This document shows, one piece after another, positions 8,310 to 17,561 of a DNA stretch of 64,000 bases (the first letter of the stretch is position 1; each line of letters starts with the position of its first letter). The DNA is from Hydractinia symbiolongicarpus (taxonomy: Eukaryota > Cnidaria > Hydrozoa > Anthoathecata > Hydractiniidae): NCBI RefSeq assembly GCF_029227915.1, contig NC_079887.1:20207650-20271649 (forward strand), read 5' to 3'. Position numbers and translations under genes: made by a program. Under the pieces are notes generated by a model. That model made no database searches and was not told the origin of the DNA. It saw only the letters and a program-made list of their open reading frames with translations.

Positions 8310-9154
8310 GTAGTATTATCTTGCAACAATTGTTGTAAGATAACCGCCAAAGCCAACCCCCACAACTTTTCAAGATCTGCCTTTTCATCCTCCGAAAAGC
8401 ACCACTCTATGACCCTATCTGGATGCCAGGTTATTGGAGCTAACTTCTCCTTAATTCTAGCCTTTTCGGCTTTCCTCTGGCGATAGCCTCTTCGCCATTT
8501 AAGTTTGCTTTTCCTATTCGCCAGCATGTCCCTACCAACAAACCAATCCGGTACATATTCGAATAGGTAGGCAGACTTTCAATAACACTATTACACATGT
8601 CTTGGGTCTTGAATTGATCCGGCACGTACATGAGTGCCCAGGGATCCTTTTCAACGGCATTGTTGCACATATCTTGCGTCTTTAACCGGTCCGGGACATA
8701 CCCGAGCATCATAGGCTCTCCTTCTACAGCCATGCTGCACATATGCTCCGTCTTGAAATGGTCGTATATATACTTGAACATAAGGGGATTGTGTTCAACG
8801 ACCTTGTTGCACATGTATTGCGTCTCGAATTGATCGGGCACGTGCCTGAACAGGTAGGAATCCTCCTCAACAACATTGTTGCACATGCCTTGCGTTTTAA
8901 ACCGGTTTGGGACATACACGAACATATCAAAATTCTTTTCAACAACCTTGTTGCAAATGTCTTGCGTTTTGAACCGGTCCGGGATAAACGCGAGCGCATA
9001 GGACTTCTGTTCAACCGCCTTGATCCAATTTTCCTGGCTTGCAATATCATTCTTAGGATGTTGAAGCAGATCCTTCTTGCGCAGTCCCTGAACGCCTTTA
9101 CATAGACCACGGCTTTTCGCAATATCACGTAATTGTTTAACGGTACGTGTTCAT
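8300..9154 (-). pseudogene. YVPDRFKTQ-repeat protein with N-terminal LRDIAK module (broken)
   Basis: ATG 9154 follows TATAATAAAGA. Shifted one frame, the first domain reads TVKQLRDIAKSRGLCKGVQG, like the short SAP/Rho-N-type helical modules. At least five repeats of about 28 residues follow (FIPDRFKTQDIC, YVPNRFKTQGMC, HVPDQFETQYMC, YVPDRLKTQDMC, YVPDQFKTQDMC). The C-terminal block, basic WRRGYRQRKAEKARIKEKL then ITWHPDRVIEWC, is in another frame from 8527. Frameshifts are seen at the start and near 8540. The stop expected after LEKLW is absent, so it reads into the next repeat gene. This looks like a locally duplicated gene pair. Confidence 0.5.
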
Positions 9155-9350
9155 TCTTTATTATATGGAATTTTACTTTGCCCGAGGATTTCATTCTGCT
9201 CAAAACTAACACAGTTATTTCCCTCTTGAACACGATCAGGGAATTCCCCTTTGATATGCGCGTTGATTTTTAGGGAATTGTGCTAGAAAAATTTTTGACC
9301 TCCTATTCTGCATAATTTGATGACGTCATCACTTCATAATATAACCATGG

Positions 9351-9850
9351 CTAGGCATGGCATGGTATTGGATGGTGCTGGATTTGTTGTGACGTCACTG
9401 TTGTACGCGCACGCGACTGTGCCAGAAGGAACATTTCTCTATCTCTAGAAAGTTGCTGAGGAATGTTTTCTTCTTCATCGTCTTCTGAAGCAATTTCTTC
9501 GTTTGCAGTATGGCTGCTGTCAGATGGATCTGGTAAAACTTGTTGAATAGCTTCCTCTCGAGCTTGTTGTCGTCAGTCTATCAAGTCAGTATTTATTTAA
9601 CCGACCGATGTCGTCAGATCGTAATCAAAGCTAATAAAGTCTTCGATAGTGATATCATCGTCTTCATGCAGCTAAGTAAGAAGACTCTTAAATTCTTCAT
9701 CAATTTCGCTATGTTCTGAAATGCAGCTAATTTCTGATTCTTTAAAAACTTTTGGAAGCAATGTAGTATGACCTCTGTAGACACATCTTTCCAAGCTACT
9801 TGTAACCAATGAATTGCTTTTGCAATATTGACGTCTTGTAAAAATATATC
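9351..9850 (-). pseudogene. pogo/Tigger transposase C-terminal remnant
   Basis: On the minus strand, DVNIAKAIHWLQVAWKDVST (about 9780-9840), then VILHCFQK, match the end of CENP-B-like Tigger transposases, where an aromatic-rich helix precedes a conserved NCFxK motif. In shifted frames EIDEEFKSLLT and DDITIEDFISFDYDLTTS follow, then EEAIQQVLPD and an acidic tail to a stop at 9351-9353. At least two frame changes and stops show decay. The catalytic part is absent: the sequence between 9850 and the element end is too short. Identification rests on this C-terminal pattern and the nearby terminal repeat. Confidence 0.6.
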
Positions 9851-10262
9851 TAAAGTCGTGTTTATGTTTCTATCCCTCCCTTATTGCTCTATAGAAATTA
9901 TAGTGACTGGGAAACGCGTTAACCGCGGAGGTGAATACGGCCTGGAAATCCCTGCAAATTTTCGCTTTTATGGCCCTGAAAAAGCCATAAACTGGCTGAA
10001 AGGTAACATACAAAAGATTGAAGAATTATTAAATAATAATTTAAAACATTGTCTTAAGTAAATATAAACAAATTCTTTACAAAAATTTCTTTTGTATGAC
10101 CCATTCTTAAGCCTGTGCGCTGTAGAGAGGTCAGTTCCAGGGGGCAATGTCAATCGGGACCTTGAAATGATGTCCGTTATTCGTTCCATCCGTTCCCAAG
10201 AAAAGTGTCCGTTGTAGAGAGGTGTCGCTATAATAGATGTCCGCTATAAGGAGGTTTCACTG
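9351..10262 (-). mobile_element. Internally deleted pogo/Tigger-like DNA transposon
   Basis: Read on the minus strand, the element begins at 10262 with CAGTGAAACCTCC next to a TA dinucleotide (10263-10264), the usual pogo-family end and target. Repeated subterminal GCGGACA/ACGGACA motifs follow. The transposase remnant lies at the far side. No matching terminal repeat was found at the other end, so that border is approximate. Confidence 0.6.
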
Positions 10263-10264
10263 TA

Positions 10265-10618
10265 GTCAGGTTCGTAAAAATGGTACTCTGCGCTGACGGG
10301 TTGTTTTTGGACTTTAGCCGCCTGACTTTGAAAGTTTTTGCCCTATGTGGTGCATGTATGAAAAATCACAGCGCTAATTGAAAAAAAGGAAGAAATAAAA
10401 AAATTATTTATGATAAAATAAAGAGAAACTTTTTACCATAAGTATAAGAAAACCACCGTATTGCAAAAATGCCTTTTGGTCAGCTGGCGCAATTAAACTA
10501 AATTAGGCCCAGTGAAATGAATGGTATGAAATGGTATGATATGAGACCCATAGATATTGAAGTAGAAAATGAAGATCGAGATCCTTATTGTATTGTATTG
10601 TATTGTTTCTGCTTTTAG
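10265..10618. other. No gene seen
   Basis: AT-rich sequence with a short TATTG pentamer run at about 10585-10605. Nothing coding or RNA-like was recognised. Confidence 0.5.
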
Positions 10619-10973
10619 TGTCGCAGCAAAGAGAACATGAAGATAGTATGTGCAACACTGATTATCTTGAACAACAGTCTTGTGACTTGGCTTCTGTGAG
10701 TTCTGTGCAAGAAAATACATCTGTTGACGCGGAAGAAGATCATACCGGTAATAATTATAATCATAATTTTAAGAACTGGCTTTTATTCCCACGAAGAAAA
10801 TTGCGTAAACGTTTTTGGTTTTTATTTTAGGAACTTTTTTGCCATAAGTTATTATAAAATGTTTTCATTTCTTTTTTAAAGAATCGTCGTTGAAAGCTTA
10901 CTATGAAATGGACGAGTATCAAAAATCTCGAATGATACTTTCTTGGTTTATTGGTGGCACTAACGCTTTGTAA
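10619..10973 (+). pseudogene. Possible two-exon coding fragment, unidentified
   Basis: Two segments have splice-like borders and matching phase. Segment 1 (10619-10747) follows GCTTTTAG and ends before GGTAAT; it encodes SQQREHEDSMCNTDYLEQQS and a Ser/Glu-rich tail. Segment 2 (10882-10973) follows TTTTTTAAAG and continues in the joined phase with residues such as YYEMDEYQKSRMILSWFIGG to a TAA. The amino acid composition looks coding, but I recognise no family and no upstream exon. It could be the stub of a transposase or a host orphan gene. Confidence 0.2.
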
Positions 10974-11905
10974 TTGTTAGTGAAAGTGCAGAAGTATCGT
11001 TGAGTGTGCTCCCTAAAACAACTATATGATAACAACTATACATACATGATTCAGTATGTGATGATCTTGTGCAACCAGATGTATTAAGGTCTTACATTAA
11101 TGATGAATTCATCGAATGCATTAATCAATAACGACAAAGAAGAAACTTTTAAGCTGGAAGTGTGGCAATTGTTAGGTTTTCATAAAAATTACTTTGGGTG
11201 GTTGTTATTCCTGCCCACAGTTAGTCAAAAATCGTTAATTTTACCCTGATCATAGTAAGTCAAAAATATGTTTTTTATTTAAATCAAAGTCAGGTACTTT
11301 GGGTATGCTCTACCTTGGGCATGCTTTTGCTGAAATAGCTGTAGATTAAAAATTTTCAGTAAGTTTAAGTTCAGGCATAAAAATAGTAAAGCTTAAAGTA
11401 GTTTAATAAAGTTATTTTAAGACGCAAGAATGCAGTTTCAACTGATAAAAGAATCTGTTTTACTTTGCATAGTTTTGCCCTTCTTGGGTTATGATTTAAA
11501 AATGCCAGACTTTGGGCAGCTGCCCTACTTTGAGTGGAACATAATGGCGAAGAAGAAACTAAAAAACACCTGACTGGTCTGATTTTCCAAATCTGAAGAT
11601 TTTTGTTTGCCTTTGCTGTTATCATTTGTTTTTAAAAGGCTTTGTTGTTTTGTCACCATACCTCTGCGTTGTTTTAGTTATATAAACCAAATTTATTTTA
11701 ATTTTTCCGTCAGTTTAGCTAAAGTTACTAGACTAGAGCGCTGTTTGTTTTGTTTTGTTGTGTTGCAGAATGTAGAAACAGCTGACCCAATCTTGTATTT
11801 AGTATGTGAATAAAATGATTTCTCCTGAAGGTACACCAATAGCCTTTCCTGAATAACAGTCAAGGATAATCGCAAATACGCTCAATCATAGTGCTGTGTT
11901 TTTCC
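10974..11905. other. No gene seen
   Basis: Intergenic AT-rich DNA with scattered short direct and inverted words (for example ACTTTGGG, GGGCATGC). No supported feature. Confidence 0.4.
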
Positions 11906-11972
11906 GTGCGCGCAGAAATGGAGGTAACTTTTCCGCATTTGTTTACATTTTTACCTCCATTTCTGCGCGCAC
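11906..11972. repeat. Perfect 22-bp inverted repeat (hairpin)
   Basis: Arms 11906-11927 and 11951-11972 are exact complements, beginning GTGCGCGCAGAAATGG, with a 23-base loop. The GC-rich stem stands out in AT-rich DNA. It is probably the core of a small MITE; no longer inverted ends were found. Confidence 0.8.
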
Positions 11973-12422
11973 ATTGGGTATTACGTAATCACTTAGATGC
12001 GTGGGCAAGTAAATATTGGGAATGTGATTCCATGCATTAGGCTATATATATCCCATTGGTACTATTTTCTTCATTGAATGTATAAACTTTAAATTTCACA
12101 ATAAATAACAGAAAATATAAAACTTATCACATTACCCGCACCACATTATAACCCGCACCAACAGTGGAAGTTGTAAAAATCAACTTATAACCTGGGGTTA
12201 TATACCGGAAAATGCGGTACTTTGACAGATTTATCACTTATTGTACGTTTTTGTTTACATTTAGGTATCAGTATTAAATCCTAAACCCCTGGACTTCACA
12301 TTACGTTACAATTCTCGAAATTCAAAGATGCTATGGATTTGGTATAGCTAGCTACATTTATGTTTTGGAACTAATTTTGTTATAAAACAAGAGCACAGAG
12401 CCTTGAATAGAGCCTTAAAATA

Positions 12423-12652
12423 TGGTGCAGTAGTTTAGTAGTTATAACTCTTGCACTTTGTGCAGGGAATGTTACCATAGCCCTGTGTTAAACAAGCCAT
12501 GTGAGGGAAATTGGGGAGATGGCACACTGTGTGCGCCGTTGTCTTATCTGGTAGAGCGCGGACCCTAATTGGGTCTGCATTAGCTTAAAAAGAGCATTAA
12601 ATACTCTAGAACTCCCCATCTAAGTCATGGCCCCTCCTAGAATTATTAGACA
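12423..12652 (+). repeat. tRNA-derived SINE, degraded copy
   Basis: Shares the order of blocks with the copy at 28161-28318: a tRNA-like head (TAGTTTAGTAGTTATAACTC), then CACTTTGTGC, then the tail AATTGGGTCTGCAT, AGAGCATTAAATACTCTAG and ACTCCCCATCTAAG. The box B region is eroded and about 70 bases longer than in the other copy. Confidence 0.6.
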
Positions 12653-12739
12653 CTAGTAGTCGATAAAATCCAGGCAGATGTACAATGGAAAAATAGGTTG
12701 TTTTAGATTTTTTGCTGATTTCAGCAGTGCAGATCAAAA

Positions 12740-13190
12740 AAAAAAAAAAAAATTGGTAAAATTTAGTTTATTCTTTGCCTGTAATGTGTAGAGGTTTGAA
12801 ACTGATCAAATAATGTGTAGGATCAAATGTTTTCGACAAACGCCTAGGGAGATATAAGGGTTTGAAAATTTTGCTTACGTCAGCAAAGACCTACAAAAAC
12901 ACAAAAAATTTTTTTTTTAATTTTATATATCTAATGCCTTCATCGTATAGATCTTGAAATGCTGATCAAGAAAATGTATAAGGATCATGTATCTTTGACA
13001 AACGGTTGCAGGGATATTGGGGTTCAAAGGTATTTTAATGACGTCATTAACTCGTCCATTTCGAAACGGATTTGGGGACCCAGGTTTGGGAAACTTACCC
13101 AAATTGGTCCCAGGTGGTTCCTAGTTACCCACACAGTGAAAAATCATTGACGTCACCACCTCGTTTCCAAGTTATTTGGCCTGAAAGTTT
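12740..13190. repeat. Two related blocks, about 162 bp apart
   Basis: Blocks at about 12811-12890 and 12973-13050 share GTAxxGATCA, GACAAACG, AGGGATAT and GGGTT words in the same order and spacing. A TGACGTCA-rich stretch follows. This is probably an old unassigned transposon with internal tandem repeats. Confidence 0.35.
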
Positions 13191-14914
13191 TAGGAGCACT
13201 GTAATGGCTTCATTAATTTAAAGTAAGATATTGACGTTAAAGTAGTGATATTAACATCGAGACGTAACGTCAGAAAATTTAACATTTGAGACATAATTTT
13301 TTCGGCTACATCAAAGGAAAATTAACACATTCACTTTGCTGTTGCAGACAGAATTATAATCTATAAAGGAATTTGGGATAAGTACTTAGATGGGGCTAAA
13401 TGAATATTTAGCTCATGTTAATTGTGGTGACTTCGGTATACCTTCTAGCTGTCCTGGAGAATGATAGATACCACTCTGGCTCTGGCCTAGTACTGTACCT
13501 CAAATAAGGTTTAAGAATAAGGCACTTCTGATTTAGTAAATAGGTAGCCATGTTGAATTATATCTGCTTAGAGCATTGTCTCAGTTGCCCCAGGTCAACA
13601 TGCATCTGTTTTGCCTCACTTAATAATACAAGTCAATAAATACAAGACACATGGTTCAGTCTCATTTTAGCCATAAAGAACTGAGGTTGTTGGAGATTAA
13701 AGCTCCTCAGATTTTAAGCTCCCACCCACTATTATCTGTGGCACTGTCTCCATTTTCCACTAATAATGTTTATTTTATTTTATATGATGCCAAACCTGAC
13801 AACTTTTGTTGGATATGATTGACGTCTGTACACTGGCAGTTTCTTTCAGGCACTGGCCCAGCACAACCGGCATAGCTTCTGGATTGGCTCGATTAATTTG
13901 GCTGCACTGTTGCTCTAGCTGCACGGTTACCTTAACCATTTGGCTACAAGAGTTGTGAAGGTTTTTGTCCAGCAGTGGAAGCAACAGTTCATTCCAATTT
14001 CCACTTGCGCGTTTACTGATGGGGATGTCGGGCTTTCTACGTCAGCCATAAAACATTTGGACAGATGCGTGTGTGAGGCTTGTGTATCTGATCATTACTT
14101 GATATTATTATCACTTATTATCATTACGGTGAGGCACACCCTTTTATGAATCCTGATATTATTATTATGTGGTAACACACGCTGGGCCAATACTGGACCA
14201 GCTTGTGCATTCCACCTTTAGCTCATGATTATTGATAATACATGTTTATTGGGTGCAGTAGACACCATATGTGATTATCAGTTTATAGTGAAGTGCAAGT
14301 GTACCTTCATGATTGAAGTGGAAGAGAAATAAATATCCTTCATGCACGAGAATAAATTATTATAAATAAGTATATAATTAATAAACTAAATAATTCATCA
14401 ATTATATAATAAGTGATAGGCAAATGTACAATTAGTTGTGAAATGTACCTCGTGAATAGAGGAAATGAGTATGTAATTCATGCATGAAGAGATTTGGGCC
14501 ATGCCTTGGAAACCATTCACAATATTATGATCCATGAGGACATAAGCTTGTGAGGGGCAACCAAAACATGCATACTCTTAGGAAATTACCCTCTTTGCTT
14601 TGGGCAAGCATTTTGGTGTGATTACCTTGTTATGATTACTAGCAGCATGCGTTATCTGTCATGCCTTACTCAATTATTTTCTTACCCAGCATCCCGATCC
14701 ATTCCCCAAATTTACAAATTGCGTTCCATGCGTATGGTGTTTATACTAAAAATGTGCCATAATACAATATTCTCAATTAATAAGTGTGTTTTTACTGAAC
14801 AAGACAATTTATACATAGTATAAGTTGATTCTTTAAAGTAAAATGCATTAGTTTTTAAGCAAAAATGTTGTATTTAAAGCATAATTTCAGGTATTTCTAG
14901 TTAATTGAAAACAT
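13191..14914. other. No gene seen
   Basis: AT-rich intergenic DNA with short ATTATT-type words around 14100-14420. Only short open frames without family resemblance or splice support. Confidence 0.4.
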
Positions 14915-15598
14915 GGGGTACCCCAATTGGGGTAGTGTTTGGGGTGGTAGTTTTATTCTACATACCAGATAATTGTGTTCTCCTTACCAGTTTTACAGAT
15001 GGAAACCGTCCCATTAGATTAGCACTAAATGGTTTCTATTAGCAATAATTTTACATGTAAATAACTTGAAAATAGGCTTCCCTAATGCAAGGTTTCCACA
15101 GCAACTCTTCTGGTTGTAATATTCTCTTGCCAATAACCAATTAACATCGAAACGATGCTAGCAATTATTCCTAAATGTAAATAACTTGAAAAAAAGGCTT
15201 TTTCCTGGCAAGGTTTTGTGTCAAATTTTCACCTTATGAAGTTCTCTTTACAATGATCTAATAACATGAAAATGAGGCTATGCTGTGTAAGAGTTCCAAT
15301 ACGCTACATACGATTTGCAGTCAAACCTTTATAGCCATAAAAGATCAGTTGCATTATATATAAACATGTGGCAACCATCCTTTAGGAACTGCAACATACA
15401 ACATTGCCCATCTTTTCGTAAAAATGATGAACTTCATACAGTGGCTCAGTTTTGCAAAGGCATCTAGTCTCCAATGTAAAGCAAGCTAAGAGCCTCAGTA
15501 TTGCAGTAAAATTGAATATATATTGCATACTTAAATTTGAATATCAAAATTAGCTATCCCAATCACAATTCCAAATGCTACCCCAATTGGGAGACCCT
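14915..15598. mobile_element. MITE with CCCAATTGGGGTAG terminal inverted repeats
   Basis: The left end (from 14915) and the complement of the right end (to 15598) align over about 33 bases with several mismatches, sharing CCCAATTGGGGTAG and then TTTGG. Inside are two or three diverged copies of an about 121-bp unit containing TGTAAATAACTTGAAAA and GCAAGGTTT. No coding capacity, so it is a non-autonomous element. Confidence 0.6.
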
Positions 15599-16747
15599 AT
15601 TATATTTTGCAATTAACCCCAACTTTTTAACACGTGAATGAAGATAAATTAGAAGTCAATACATATCCTAAAGTGGAAAATTATTAAAACACGTAAACTG
15701 AAAGGAAAAAACGTATTTATGTTTGTAGTCTAGTAAACCAAGCTCAGCATTTTTTCATTTTAAATTAGGATGGATGCTAGCAGGATTTTTTAAAACAAGT
15801 AGTAAAAAAAGAGATATATTCTTTCTATTATTTTCGATGCCACAACATTCCTCTACAACCTTCATTCATTCATTCAAACCGGTGGATCTTTATTCTAATA
15901 AGGATTCCATGGAAAAATAACATGGTTTTTATGCACAAACTTTCTTCTCTACTGACGAGAGCATACTTCAGTGATGCAACTGGTTAAACGTGAGTTGTGT
16001 TTTTATGAAGGAGTTTTTACGATAAAGAACATAAAATATATTATGATAAAAACTAAAAACTTTTATGTGTAAATTTTCCCTGTAAAACACAAGAAATTTT
16101 AATAAACAAAAGGCAATAATATTAACACATTCTTACGCTTTAAATGCATAGCTTTATCTAGCTGTAGCAACACAATTTAGGAAATTTGTTTGTTTTGATG
16201 CAAACCATTGCAAAACTGCACACCGTTCTTTTATACTAAATATTTTAAAGGTGACTAAACAAATAGTTATTTTTTGCAGCATTTCTTTACGTATCAGAAA
16301 GTCTCGAAGTCGACAAACTAAGGTGAGGACCCTGGGTTCTCCTTTAGGGTCTAATATGCCTATGCCTAATAGGCCAAATTTGTGGTTTTCCCTGATTGGT
16401 AAATGGTCTTAGAAAAAATGCAAAAACTCATTCTCTTTGAGTCTCCATCATGGAGCAAGAGTTGACAATAAAAGCTTTAAATGCCTGCGTATATAAAATT
16501 GAGTTTGGGAAACTTTTTAAATAAAGGTTTTCAGCCTATGTATCTCACACAACAGAAAAAGGCAATAGAGAAATTAATTTCAATGCTCTATCACTTTTTG
16601 CAACTCTCGATAAACCACAGACCTATCATCATACTGCTCTTTTTTATTTTTGCAGTATATAAATTGTATTTTCCTGAATTCTTGTGTGATCTTCTTAAAA
16701 TAGTCTGAAAGTTGATGCTAATTATGTTCTTTTAGCAATAATAAAAA
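15599..16747. other. Upstream region of VPS33A, no separate gene seen
   Basis: AT-rich. TCTTTTAG at 16728-16735, 12 bases before the VPS33A start, looks like a splice acceptor. The promoter could not be located. Confidence 0.4.
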
Positions 16748-17499
16748 ATGACTCATCTGAGTAGTGGAAGAGTTAACCTTTCTCAAGTACGAGAAGCAAC
16801 TCGAAGACAATTATTGAAATGCCTTGATAAATGTCCTGGTAGTAAGGTAATTGTGAATTACTTTCTATAAATGGGTTGATAACTTCCATTTTTAGGTCTG
16901 CATATGCTATTTCTATAAGTAAAACACCCCAAACACTTTCCTTATCATGTCATTGGCTGAAAACAGTGCATGAAGAGTTTATCTACAGCTTATCTACTGC
17001 AAATATCCCCTAACAATTTTACAACTAGCCGGACTACCAATAAATATATAAGTTCCTATGTGAGAATTTTAGGCCATAAAATTTGGTTAAAAGGCCTTTG
17101 TTCACCCTAATTTTACCTAAGGGTAACAGTGCTTGATTTTCGTTCTTAAGGTAAGAAGAGGGTAACAATCTAAATAGGTTAACGATTATACTATTGATGT
17201 AAAATTGGCAGCATGACCTTTGGATGAAGCTTTGTGGAACGAATTTTTTATTCTTTTTGTAAAAATGACTTACAATTAAATCCTAAAAAAATATCTTTAT
17301 AAATATTATACTCTTAGGTAGCAAGGAAAGTTAAATATTTTGAAGTCTAAACATCTTTTTATTTATTAATATTTTTATAATGTATACATTTAATATTTTA
17401 ACTATATCTATATATTTTTAGGTTTTTATTTTTATTTTATTTAAAGGACACAGATTGATAGCAGTTTTTAACTGACTTGTATATCCTTTTAAAATATTC

Positions 17500-17561
<62 letters not shown>

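Larger units (their letters stand above)
1..9250. mobile_element. Decayed Maverick/Polinton-like (polinton-like virus) element, left end outside window
   Basis: A 9-kb block of short, closely packed, intronless genes on both strands, unlike the intron-rich host genes to the right. It includes a retroviral-type DDE integrase and a double-jelly-roll-type major capsid protein, the combination that defines Maverick/Polinton and related polinton-like virus elements. No DNA polymerase B, packaging ATPase or protease was recognised, but the element continues past base 1. The right boundary near 9250 is set only by the end of the last recognisable gene; no terminal inverted repeat was found. At least seven genes carry frameshifts or in-frame stops, so this copy is a fossil. 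Small proteins of this kind are known to me as uncharacterised families repeated in cnidarian genomes; that is memory, not a search. Confidence 0.85.

Noticed and set aside
9828-10061. Protein-like + strand frame (RGGEYGLEIPANFRFYG)
   Set aside because: Lies inside the transposon remnant, has no splice or start support, and no family is recognised.
16481-16708. Short open frame just upstream of VPS33A
   Set aside because: AT-rich composition, no motif, and no splice or start context.
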